Source of the DNA: Romboutsia hominis
GTDB lineage: Bacteria > Bacillota > Clostridia > Peptostreptococcales > Peptostreptococcaceae
Direction: 5' to 3'
NCBI RefSeq assembly: GCF_900002575.1
Contig: NZ_LN650648.1
Location: forward strand, 806,001 to 870,000
Length of the DNA stretch: 64,000 nucleotides
The notes under the pieces were generated by a model. That model was not told the origin of the DNA and ran no database searches. It saw nothing but the letters and a program-made list of their open reading frames with translations. This document shows, one piece after another, positions 37,473 to 45,323 of this stretch. Made by a program: the position numbers and the translations under genes. How positions within the stretch are numbered: the first letter of the stretch is position 1; each line of letters opens with the position of its first letter.

Positions 37473-38219
37473 ATGAATGAAGTAATAAATACTATAAATA
37501 AAAGAGTGTCATTAAGAAGATACAAGGATAAAATGATAGAGAAAGAACATTTAGATTTAATAATAAATAGTGCAATAAAAGCGCCAACAGCAGGAAATAT
37601 GATGATGTATTCTATTATAAAGATAACAAATAAAAATACTAAAGAATTATTAAGTAAAACTTGTGATAATCAGCTATTTATAAAAAATGCACAAGTAATA
37701 TTATTATTTTTAGCAGATATGAGAAAATGGTTTGACTATTTTAATATATGTGATGTTAAAGATATAAAATCACCTGGAATAAATGATTTTATGTTAGGAG
37801 TAAATGATGCTATAATAGCATGTCAAAATGCAGTTTTAGCGGCTGAAAGCCTAGGTATAGGAAGTTGCTATATAGGAGATATTATGGAAAATTATGAAAA
37901 GCATAAAGAAATATTAGATTTACCAAGCTATACATTCCCAGCTTGTATGATAACACTAGGCTATTATCCTGATAATTTTAAAAAGATTTATAGAGATAGA
38001 TTTGAAAAAGAATATGTTGTTTTTGAAGAAAAATACCAAAGATTAAATGAAGATGATTTAAATAAAATGTATAAATATAAAGAAGAAAAAATGATAAAAA
38101 ATAACCCCAAAAATGCTAAAAACTTTGGCGAATTAATATACAAAAATAAAATTAGTTCAGAATTTTCAATAGAAATGGATAGGTCTATAAAAGAGTGGAT
38201 AAAAGATTTTACTGGATAA
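37473..38219 (+). CDS. Nitroreductase-family flavoprotein
   Basis: A 248-residue FMN-dependent oxidoreductase of the NfrA/NfsA-like group. The N-terminal FMN-phosphate contact is 'KRVSLRRYKD', the active-site stretch 'IKAPTAGNMMMYSII' and the C-terminal FMN contact 'AAESLGIGSCYIGDI'. It would reduce quinones or nitro compounds with NAD(P)H; the physiological substrate is unknown. Shine-Dalgarno GGGAGGGG. Confidence 0.85.
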   Translation: MNEVINTINKRVSLRRYKDKMIEKEHLDLIINSAIKAPTAGNMMMYSIIKITNKNTKELLSKTCDNQLFIKNAQVILLFLADMRKWFDYFNICDVKDIKSPGINDFMLGVNDAIIACQNAVLAAESLGIGSCYIGDIMENYEKHKEILDLPSYTFPACMITLGYYPDNFKKIYRDRFEKEYVVFEEKYQRLNEDDLNKMYKYKEEKMIKNNPKNAKNFGELIYKNKISSEFSIEMDRSIKEWIKDFTG

Positions 38220-38306
38220 TTTAATAAAAAATAGTTACTTAATTTAATGAAAATATACTTTATATATGATAAACTATAATAGTATTTTGAGTTATGGAGG
38301 GAGCAT

Positions 38307-39164
38307 ATGGGAAAAGACAGAAAAGAAAGAATATCAGACGATACTTTTAGCATAACTATGGAATTAGAAAGACCACTAATAATAGATCAGATAAATAAGC
38401 ATACTGAACAAAAGGAAAAAGAATTAAGAAGAAAAAATATCAAAAGAAAAATACTTATAACAATCGCTATAATATTAGGCATATCATTTTTAGGATTTTT
38501 TATATGGATAGGAAATACATATGAACCAGGAACATTGGCAAAAGAAGCGTTAATAAGTGATAAGAATGTAGAAGTTAAAATAGATAAAAATATAGTGTTT
38601 ACTCCAAAAAATAAGGATGTAACTAAAGGGTTTATATTTTATCCAGGAGCTAAAATAAATCCAGAAGCTTATGCACCAATATGCAAAGAGATAGCAGAGG
38701 CTGGGTATGAAGTAGTTATATTAAAAATGCCACTTAATATAGCTTTTCTGGGAGAAAATGAAGCTAGTAAAGTAATGAAGGAATATAAAAATATAACACA
38801 TTGGGTAGTAGGAGGACATTCTTTAGGGGGAGTGGTTGCTTCAAGCTTTGCAGCTGAAAACAACTTAGTAGATGGAGTTGTATTACTTTCATCATATCCT
38901 ATGACTGATAAGTTAAAAAATATGACAAAAGACGTAGTGTCTATATGGGGAAGTAAGGATGGTGTAGTAAACTTTGAATCACTAATAGATTCTAAAAAAG
39001 ATTTACCTAACAATACTACTTATGTAGAAATAGAAGGTGCTAATCATTCCTATTTTGGAGATTATGGACTTCAAAATGGAGATAATGAAGCATTAATAAG
39101 TGAAAAAGAGCAAATTAACAAAACTGCTAAGAGTATAATTAAATTCTTAAAAGAGATAAATTAA
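38307..39164 (+). CDS. Membrane-anchored alpha/beta hydrolase (PF12695-like)
   Basis: A 285-residue protein. A cytoplasmic N-terminus of ~45 residues is followed by a membrane segment (about 48-68) and an extracytoplasmic hydrolase domain. The nucleophile elbow is 'GGHSLGG' (Ser), Asp is probably in 'GSKDGVV' and His in 'GANHSYFGDYG'. The start is ATG 38307 after GGAGGGAG. Different sequence family from the hydrolase at 14055. Own terminator. Confidence 0.82.
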   Translation: MGKDRKERISDDTFSITMELERPLIIDQINKHTEQKEKELRRKNIKRKILITIAIILGISFLGFFIWIGNTYEPGTLAKEALISDKNVEVKIDKNIVFTPKNKDVTKGFIFYPGAKINPEAYAPICKEIAEAGYEVVILKMPLNIAFLGENEASKVMKEYKNITHWVVGGHSLGGVVASSFAAENNLVDGVVLLSSYPMTDKLKNMTKDVVSIWGSKDGVVNFESLIDSKKDLPNNTTYVEIEGANHSYFGDYGLQNGDNEALISEKEQINKTAKSIIKFLKEIN

Positions 39165-39167
39165 ACA

Positions 39168-39200
39168 AAAAATACTATAGGAATCCTATAGTATTTTTAT
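39168..39200. terminator. Bidirectional terminator between hydrolase and spoVB
   Basis: Palindrome AAATACTATAGGAATCCTATAGTATTT with flanking A and T runs; the genes converge here. Confidence 0.87.
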
Positions 39201-39202
39201 TT

Positions 39203-40792
39203 TTACATATTATTGTAAAATTTATAAAAACCTACGTCACTAATTTTAGTAGGATTTATATCCTTTCTAAAAGCATTTATAAACCACATAACATCATTTT
39301 TTCTTATAGATTTAAACAATATTAAAAATATAAAATAAAACAAAATAACTAACAATACTTGTGGTATAATTAGAGTCTTTATATTTGTAACATCAAAAAT
39401 ATATTTTACTATAGTAGCAGATAAAGTAACGGATATGGCTGGTTTTAAAATCCAATCACCTATAAGAAAATCAAGTTTTGTAACTTTTAATAGTTTATTT
39501 ATACTTAAAGTTGCATTTAGTAAAGTACCAACAAATAATACTAATATAAAACCTTCAATACCCTTTTTAGGGATTACAAAAAATATTAATGCAATTCTAA
39601 CACTCATATCTATAAGGTTATATTTTAATGTACTAACTTGTTGGTCAAGAGCATTTAAACTACCATCAACAACTCTATCTAGATACATAAAAGGTATCAA
39701 AGGAGCAAGAATTCTCATCATATCTCCAACTTTAGCGCTATTATATATAGTAATGCCCATTTCTTTAGAGTATATAATAAAAAGTCCTGATGCAAACACT
39801 GCTATCATAAGTGTAAATTTAAAAACTCTAGATATTATACTATTTACTCGATTAGTTTGATTAAGTGCTTTAGCTTCGGCTATTTCAGGTATTATTAGCG
39901 TAGAAAATGAAGCTAAAAATATAGATGGAAAGCAGAGAATAGGAAGTACCATACCCTTAATCATACCAAATATAGATAAAGAAGCAGAAGTAGTAGAACC
40001 AAATTGTCTAAGAGCATTTGGTATTAAAATATCTTCTAAAGTCCTAAGGCCTGTTTGTATATAAGCGCTACAAGCAATAGGAAAAGCTATTTTGGAAATA
40101 GTCAATAAACTACAATTAGAACTAGTACTATCAATGCGCCTAAATCCGGATTTTTTTTCAAATAAATATAGAATGTAAGAATAAACAGCTGCTAGTATAT
40201 TAGCCACAGTCATAGCTATAGCTACTAAAATACAAGTATAATCAAGACCTTTAGGCAAATATAAACCTAAAAAAGTTATTATTATTATCATTGATGAAGA
40301 TACTTCAAGAATATCTGAAGTTATACTTTTTACAATTTTTCTCATTCCATAGAAATATCCATGAAGACAAGAGCAAATACCGATAAAAGGTAAACTTAAA
40401 GCTAATATTTTTAGAGGGAATATAGTTCTTTCATCTCCGATAAATTTTATAGCTATAAACTCTGAACTATTGTAAATTACAAATGTAGTTAAAGAACTGA
40501 AGAAAAGACTATATACAAAGGCTCTATTCATAATTTTTTTTATATTAGCTCTGTTATTTTTTCCAAGTTCTTCAGCTATAAGCCTAGTGGTAGTTACTCT
40601 AATACCAGATATGGCAAAAGTAGAAGTCATTATATGAATACTCATTATAAGTTGATATAACCCCATACCTTCAGCACCAATTTCATTAGAAATATACACT
40701 CGAAATCCAGTATTTATAAATCCCAGTGTAACGGTGGTAAACGTTAAAATAAACGCATTTATTAAAAGTTTTCTTCTTTTAACTATGTTCAT
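39203..40792 (-). CDS. spoVB: Stage V sporulation protein B-like flippase
   Basis: A 529-residue MVF/MurJ-superfamily membrane protein with about 14 membrane segments, of the polysaccharide-transport group that includes SpoVB, needed for spore cortex synthesis and thought to flip lipid-linked cell-wall precursors. N-terminal 'GFINTGFRVYISNEIGAEGMGLYQLIMSI' (in part) and 'SGIRVTTTRLIAEELGK' are typical of SpoVB. Other members of the family flip other lipid-linked sugars, so the exact subfamily is inferred. GAGGAG precedes the ATG on the minus strand. Confidence 0.82.
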   Translation of the reverse strand: MNIVKRRKLLINAFILTFTTVTLGFINTGFRVYISNEIGAEGMGLYQLIMSIHIMTSTFAISGIRVTTTRLIAEELGKNNRANIKKIMNRAFVYSLFFSSLTTFVIYNSSEFIAIKFIGDERTIFPLKILALSLPFIGICSCLHGYFYGMRKIVKSITSDILEVSSSMIIIITFLGLYLPKGLDYTCILVAIAMTVANILAAVYSYILYLFEKKSGFRRIDSTSSNCSLLTISKIAFPIACSAYIQTGLRTLEDILIPNALRQFGSTTSASLSIFGMIKGMVLPILCFPSIFLASFSTLIIPEIAEAKALNQTNRVNSIISRVFKFTLMIAVFASGLFIIYSKEMGITIYNSAKVGDMMRILAPLIPFMYLDRVVDGSLNALDQQVSTLKYNLIDMSVRIALIFFVIPKKGIEGFILVLFVGTLLNATLSINKLLKVTKLDFLIGDWILKPAISVTLSATIVKYIFDVTNIKTLIIPQVLLVILFYFIFLILFKSIRKNDVMWFINAFRKDINPTKISDVGFYKFYNNM

Positions 40793-40957
40793 AAAATTTA
40801 TCTCCTCATTAAGTTAATATATAGTCTATAAAAATAATTATATTAATATAGACATGTATATATATATGAAAAATTAATAGTAAATATTATCTATTAATAA
40901 AATTAAAAAAAAAGCAAAAATTAATAGTAAATATAAAAGCTGATAAGGAGAATAGAT

Positions 40958-41917
40958 ATGAGAATAAGGCTAGGATATGTTGCTATAGCACTTAATTTAC
41001 CAAAAGTAACTTCATCAAGTACTCTTACATTTAAAAGATATTCTAGTATGAATAGTGATGAAGAAAGATTGAACAAATTAAAAAAAGTAACATATTCAAA
41101 TATAATTGATTTAGAGAAAATATTAAAATATAATATAAAAAATAATATACACTTTTATAGAATAACTTCAAATCTTATACCATTAGCAACTCATCCAGAA
41201 GTTATGTGGGACTATAGAAAGTATTTTAAAAAAGATTTTGAATATATAGGTAAGATCATAAATGATAATAACTTAAGAATTGATATTCATCCAGACCAAT
41301 TTAATGTAATAAATACTGATAGAGAAAGTGTATTTTTAAATACATCTAAGAATTTAACTATGCAAGCTAATTTTTTAGAAGATATAAATTGTAAGGATGC
41401 TAAGATGGTTATTCATATTGGTGGAGCAAAGGGAGGAAAAGAAAAAGCTATAGAAAGATTTATAACAAATTTTAAGAAACTTCCAGGTATAGTTAAAAAT
41501 AAGTTAATCTTAGAAAATGACGATAAAATATTTACTGTAAAAGATGTTTTGTATATATGTAAAATACTGAATTTACCTATGGTTTTAGACATACATCACC
41601 ATAATTGTAACAATAATGGTGAAAATATAGATAGATTGTTAAATGATATATTTAATACATGGAAAAATGAGAAACTGCAACCTAAGATACATTTTTCTAC
41701 GCCTAGAGAATTTGAAAATGATAGAAGACATTCTGATTATATAGATGCTAAAGAATTCTTAAAGTTTATATATTTAATAAAAGATAATGTAAATAAGGAT
41801 GTAGATGTAATGATAGAGGCTAAGAAAAAAGATTTAGCATTACAAAAGTTAGTAAGTGACATAAAAGATTTAGACAAATTTATAGTATTTGAAGATGAAA
41901 GTACTATTATATTATAA
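40958..41917 (+). CDS. uvsE: UV DNA damage endonuclease
   Basis: A 319-residue TIM-barrel endonuclease (UvdE family) that nicks DNA 5' to UV photoproducts and other lesions. Family motifs: 'RLGYVAIALNLP', 'HPDQFNVINT' (metal-binding His/Asp), 'HIGGAKGGKEKAIERF', 'LENDDKIFTVKDVL' and 'VLDIHHHNCNN' (metal-binding Glu, Asp and His). In spore formers it can repair UV damage after germination. AAGGAGAA precedes the ATG. Confidence 0.93.
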   Translation: MRIRLGYVAIALNLPKVTSSSTLTFKRYSSMNSDEERLNKLKKVTYSNIIDLEKILKYNIKNNIHFYRITSNLIPLATHPEVMWDYRKYFKKDFEYIGKIINDNNLRIDIHPDQFNVINTDRESVFLNTSKNLTMQANFLEDINCKDAKMVIHIGGAKGGKEKAIERFITNFKKLPGIVKNKLILENDDKIFTVKDVLYICKILNLPMVLDIHHHNCNNNGENIDRLLNDIFNTWKNEKLQPKIHFSTPREFENDRRHSDYIDAKEFLKFIYLIKDNVNKDVDVMIEAKKKDLALQKLVSDIKDLDKFIVFEDESTIIL

Positions 41918-41974
41918 GATAAGGTTATTTTCTTAATATAAAAATAGTGTTTTAAATATAGAATAATTACTATT

Positions 41975-42016
41975 ATATAAAAAGACATCTTAAAATTTAA
42001 GATGTCTTTTTATATA
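41975..42016. terminator. Bidirectional terminator (uvsE / TetR gene)
   Basis: A near-perfect palindrome, TATATAAAAAGACATCTTAAA paired with its complement to 42016. It overlaps the 3' end of the TetR gene. Confidence 0.88.
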
Positions 42017-42558
42017 AAACGACTAACCAAAAAGTTAGCTATAGATTCATATGGTATTTTTTCTGTTTTTAATAAACCTTGTACAACTAAACCATCTATT
42101 ATAGATACCAATAAAAAAGAAAGAGCTTCTGCATCTTTTTTATTAGTTTTTATAAGCTCTGATTTAATGGTATTTCTCCATTCAATATATTTAAGTTTTA
42201 TTTCTTCTCTTAAATCATCATTACTAGTTATAGCTTCACAAAGTATATACATGTGAATTCTGCCTCTTCCTTCAATAGTTGATATTTTATCCATTATAAG
42301 ATTTATCATTTGCTCGTTAGAAGCATCAGAATCTATATTACATACGCAATCAAGAGCAGCATTTGTAATAGCCATTAAATGCATGTTGGCTATATCTGAT
42401 ATTAAATCATCTTTAGAAGAATAATGATAATACAAAGTTCCTTTACTTATATCAACAGCTTTTGCTATATCTGCTAGGCTTGTATTTTTAATACCATTTT
42501 TAATCATCAAATCTGTTGCAGTAAGCAAAATATTTTCTTTCATATTATTTGGTTTCAT
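42010..42558 (-). CDS. TetR-family transcriptional regulator
   Basis: A 182-residue repressor. The N-terminal helix-turn-helix is clear ('TSLADIAKAVDISKGTLYYHYSSKDDLI', residues ~25-52, quoted in part); the C-terminal ligand/dimer domain contains 'GRGRIHMYILCEAI' and resembles BetI/TetR_C_6-type regulators. It is divergent to the DegV gene, and a strong palindromic operator sits on the DegV promoter, so control of degV (and probably itself) is likely. The ligand is unknown; a lipid-related effector would fit DegV's function. Confidence 0.88.
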   Translation of the reverse strand: MKPNNMKENILLTATDLMIKNGIKNTSLADIAKAVDISKGTLYYHYSSKDDLISDIANMHLMAITNAALDCVCNIDSDASNEQMINLIMDKISTIEGRGRIHMYILCEAITSNDDLREEIKLKYIEWRNTIKSELIKTNKKDAEALSFLLVSIIDGLVVQGLLKTEKIPYESIANFLVSRFI

Positions 42559-42668
42559 GTGATATCCCTTTCAAATACTACTATTATAACAAGTAAATTA
42601 TAATATCATAAAATTTTATTGTCAATAAATCATATAATTGAGAAGATCTCAATAATATATTTTAACTA

Positions 42669-42697
42669 TTGACTTTTATATATAGTAAATATACAAT
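42669..42697 (+). promoter_or_regulatory. Sigma-A promoter of degV gene
   Basis: TTGACT (42669-42674), 17-base spacer, TACAAT (42692-42697). Confidence 0.8.
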
Positions 42698-42703
42698 GAA
42701 AAT

Positions 42704-42733
42704 ATAAATCAGTCAACCGACCGACTGATTTAT
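42704..42733. promoter_or_regulatory. TetR-type operator overlapping degV transcription start
   Basis: Perfect arms ATAAATCAGTC (42704-42714) and GACTGATTTAT (42723-42733) around AACCGACC. It starts seven bases after the -10 box, where a bound repressor would block initiation. The GC-rich ACCGAC core stands out against the AT background and is typical of TetR-family operators. Confidence 0.75.
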
Positions 42734-42782
42734 ATTTTTAATATTATGGTGAATTTAAAAATAATAAAGTGAGGAAAGATCT

Positions 42783-43616
42783 ATGAAAAGGGTAAAAATA
42801 ATAACAGATAGCTCATGTGATTTAAATAAAGATACAATAGAAAAATATGATATAGGCATAGTAAAACTTAATGTTTCTTTTGGAGAAGATGTTTATGAAG
42901 ATGGAGACATAGAAAAAAGTGAATTTTATAAAATGATGGATAATTCTAATGAACTTCCAAAAACTTCTTGTCCATCTCCTGAAAAGTTTGTAAAGCATTA
43001 TGACTGCAAGGAAGAGGAAATTTTAGTACTTACATTAACATCTAAATTATCAGCTACATACTCAACAGCATTGCTTGCTAAAAATATGTTTTTAGAAGAA
43101 AACAACAAAAAGATTGAAATAATAGATACATTAAATGGCTCAATTGGTCAAGGATTATTAGTTGTTAAAGCATGTGAATTAGCAGAGGAAGGAAAATCCC
43201 TTGAGGAAATAGTTACTGAAATTGAAAAATTAAAAAATGAAGTTATATTTTTTGGAGCACTAGATACTCTAGAAAATGCTATAAAGGGAGGAAGAGTAAA
43301 TCCTTTAGCTGGAAAAATAATAAATGCTCTTAATTTTAAGATTATAATACAGGTAATAGATGGTGTAGTTAAACCAGTAGATAAAGCAAGAGGAGATAAT
43401 AATTGTATAAAAAAAGTAATAGATAGTGTAAGTAAATATATAAATGATGATAAAAAATCATTAGCAATAGCACATTCAAATTGTATAGAAAAAGCAGAAA
43501 AAATAAAAGAGATAATGAAAGATAAATATGATTTTAAAAATATAACTATAAGTGAAGTTGGATCAGTTATGGGAACATATACTTCAAAAGGTGCAATACT
43601 TATAAGCATATTATAG
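42783..43616 (+). CDS. DegV family fatty-acid-binding protein
   Basis: A 277-residue DegV-fold protein ('ITDSSCDLNKD' at the N-terminus, 'PKTSCPSPEKF' with the fatty-acid carboxylate-contact Ser/Thr region, 'TSKLSATYSTALLA' and 'LDTLENAIKGGRV'). Relatives (FakB) present exogenous fatty acids to the kinase FakA for phospholipid synthesis. No FakA is nearby. It is preceded by AGTGAGGAAAG and controlled by a TetR-type operator. Confidence 0.9.
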   Translation: MKRVKIITDSSCDLNKDTIEKYDIGIVKLNVSFGEDVYEDGDIEKSEFYKMMDNSNELPKTSCPSPEKFVKHYDCKEEEILVLTLTSKLSATYSTALLAKNMFLEENNKKIEIIDTLNGSIGQGLLVVKACELAEEGKSLEEIVTEIEKLKNEVIFFGALDTLENAIKGGRVNPLAGKIINALNFKIIIQVIDGVVKPVDKARGDNNCIKKVIDSVSKYINDDKKSLAIAHSNCIEKAEKIKEIMKDKYDFKNITISEVGSVMGTYTSKGAILISIL

Positions 43617-43649
43617 TAGCTCAAAATATAAATAGTATTAAATAAATTA

Positions 43650-43682
43650 AAGGACTTACTCATATGAGTAAGTTCTTTTTTG
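43650..43682 (+). terminator. Rho-independent terminator
   Basis: AAGGACTTACTCATATGAGTAAGTTCTT palindromic stem with T6 tail. Confidence 0.87.
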
Positions 43683-43731
43683 TTTTATACTCCTATAAAA
43701 TTGTAAAAATACTATTTTTAGGGGGGAGCAT

Positions 43732-43947
43732 ATGGAAACTTTAGATATTAAGATAAATAAAATGAAACAATATATAAATACTAAAGACATAAGTGCTATA
43801 AACAAACTAAAACTTAGTGTGATTAAAGATAATAATAAATACAATTTAAATGAAGATGATTTTAAATATATTGATGAGTATAATTACTATGTTAAATTTT
43901 TAAGAAATTTAAAAAGGTATATAAAATCAAATGATAAAAAAATATAA
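43732..43947 (+). CDS. Small hypothetical protein
   Basis: A 71-residue Lys/Asn/Asp/Tyr-rich protein with no recognised domain. GGGGGGAG lies six bases upstream of the ATG, giving good translational support. The following gene-like frame begins 36 bases on, so they may be one unit. Confidence 0.5.
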   Translation: METLDIKINKMKQYINTKDISAINKLKLSVIKDNNKYNLNEDDFKYIDEYNYYVKFLRNLKRYIKSNDKKI

Positions 43948-43982
43948 TAATTAAAGAATATAAAGATAATTTAGATAGACTA

Positions 43983-44363
43983 ATGTATATTATCATTAGT
44001 ATAGATATAAATACTATATCTGTAGGAATACCTGTGAATATACAAACATTAAGTGGCAGTAAAAACAAGGCATATATGGAATGTGTATACTATCAATACA
44101 AAGAAAGATCTAGTTTATACATAAATAATTTTAGAGCTATTAAATCAAAAAAAGGATATGGTAGAAAAATACTTATTAATTTAAAAGATATAATTAGGGA
44201 TATTAATAAGGTACTTAAAGAGAATAATCTAAAGGAAGTAAAAATTATAGAAGGTCTATTAGTAGCAGATGAGAATATTATAAGTGAAAAGGATTTAAGA
44301 AACTTATATAAAAAATATGGATTTATTATAGACAATCAAAATAATATATCTATTAACCTATAG
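43983..44363 (+). CDS. Possible GNAT-fold protein, start uncertain
   Basis: A 126-residue frame whose C-terminal 85 residues resemble an acetyltransferase core: 'YINNFRAIKSKKGYGRKIL' (acetyl-CoA pyrophosphate loop-like GxGxx) and 'LRNLYKKYGFIID' (the Y-x-x-GF end strand). No ribosome binding site is seen before the ATG at 43983 and stops close the frame just upstream. It may be a remnant, translationally coupled, or start at a non-standard codon. An imperfect inverted repeat (TAACCTATA / TATAGGTTA) follows at about 44354-44398. Confidence 0.4.
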   Translation: MYIIISIDINTISVGIPVNIQTLSGSKNKAYMECVYYQYKERSSLYINNFRAIKSKKGYGRKILINLKDIIRDINKVLKENNLKEVKIIEGLLVADENIISEKDLRNLYKKYGFIIDNQNNISINL

Positions 44364-44433
44364 AAAGATTGATTACAAATAAAGTTTTTTATAGGTTATA
44401 ATATTATTTATACGAACTTAAGTGGAGGCTAAA

Positions 44434-45288
44434 ATGATTAATAAAACAGACTTTTTAAATAGTTACAATATAAGTGAAGATTTTTTAATCGAAAATAGCA
44501 TAAATTGGAATAATTTAGTAGATATATATGAGGACTTTAAAAATTATAGAAAAAGTTATGAAACGCAAGCTGAACTAATAGCAAATATATTAAGGGCACA
44601 TAAAAAAGTACACTCAGTTAAAACTAGGGTTAAAGATGAAGAGCACTTATTAGAGAAAGTAATAAGAAAAACACCAGACAGAAGAAAAAAGTATGGAGAA
44701 GATTTTAATTTTACTGTATCAAATTATAAACAAGAAATAACAGATTTATTAGGAATAAGAGTTATACATATATTTAAGGAAGATTGGGAAGAAATACATG
44801 ATTTTATAAGCCTTATGTGGAGTGTTAATGAAATAGTAGCAAATGTTAGAGAAGGGGACAATACTAAGCAGTTTGAAGAATTGGGTATAGAAGTATGCTC
44901 AAGAATATCGGGGTATAGATCAGTACATTATCTTATAGAATCTTACCCTACAACACAAAGGGTTATATCGGAGATACAAGTTAGAACTATATTTGAAGAA
45001 GGTTATGGAGAAATAGATCATCAACTTAGATATTCATTAAGCGAAATACCAGAGTTATTAGAACAAAATTTAATGTTATTAAATAGGATAGCAGGAAGTT
45101 CTGATGAAATGGCATCTCTTATAAATATGTTAAGTAAAAGTTTCGATGAAATGGACATAAGAAAATGTAGACTAGATATAAAAAAAGAGAAAATGTTAGC
45201 ACTAAAAAAGAAAATAGAAATTAATAAAGAAATGAGTGACATTAAAAAATTAGAACTTATAAGAGATATAGATGAAATTTTAAGGTAA
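44434..45288 (+). CDS. Small alarmone synthetase-like GTP pyrophosphokinase
   Basis: A 284-residue RelA_SpoT synthetase-domain protein without the HD hydrolase, TGS or ACT regions, so a SAS (YjbM/YwaC-like) or related enzyme that would make (p)ppGpp from ATP and GTP/GDP. Domain residues ~45-220 include 'DLLGIRVIHIF', 'RISGYRSVHYLI' and 'SEIQVRTIFEEGYGEIDHQLRY', with a basic pocket and catalytic Glu. The C-terminal ~60 residues form a charged helix, possibly for oligomerisation. The ATG at 44434 follows GTGGAGGCTAAA. Confidence 0.86.
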   Translation: MINKTDFLNSYNISEDFLIENSINWNNLVDIYEDFKNYRKSYETQAELIANILRAHKKVHSVKTRVKDEEHLLEKVIRKTPDRRKKYGEDFNFTVSNYKQEITDLLGIRVIHIFKEDWEEIHDFISLMWSVNEIVANVREGDNTKQFEELGIEVCSRISGYRSVHYLIESYPTTQRVISEIQVRTIFEEGYGEIDHQLRYSLSEIPELLEQNLMLLNRIAGSSDEMASLINMLSKSFDEMDIRKCRLDIKKEKMLALKKKIEINKEMSDIKKLELIRDIDEILR

Positions 45289-45323
45289 TAAAAAGATACA
45301 AGTTTTAACTTGTATCTTTTTAT
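45289..45323. terminator. Bidirectional terminator
   Basis: AAAAAGATACAAGTT / AACTTGTATCTTTTT with loop TTA. Serves the alarmone synthetase gene and the convergent sensor kinase gene. Confidence 0.88.

Noticed and set aside
42002-42256. Plus-strand 84-codon frame over the TetR gene
   Set aside because: Antisense shadow of the helix-turn-helix regulator, without a ribosome site.
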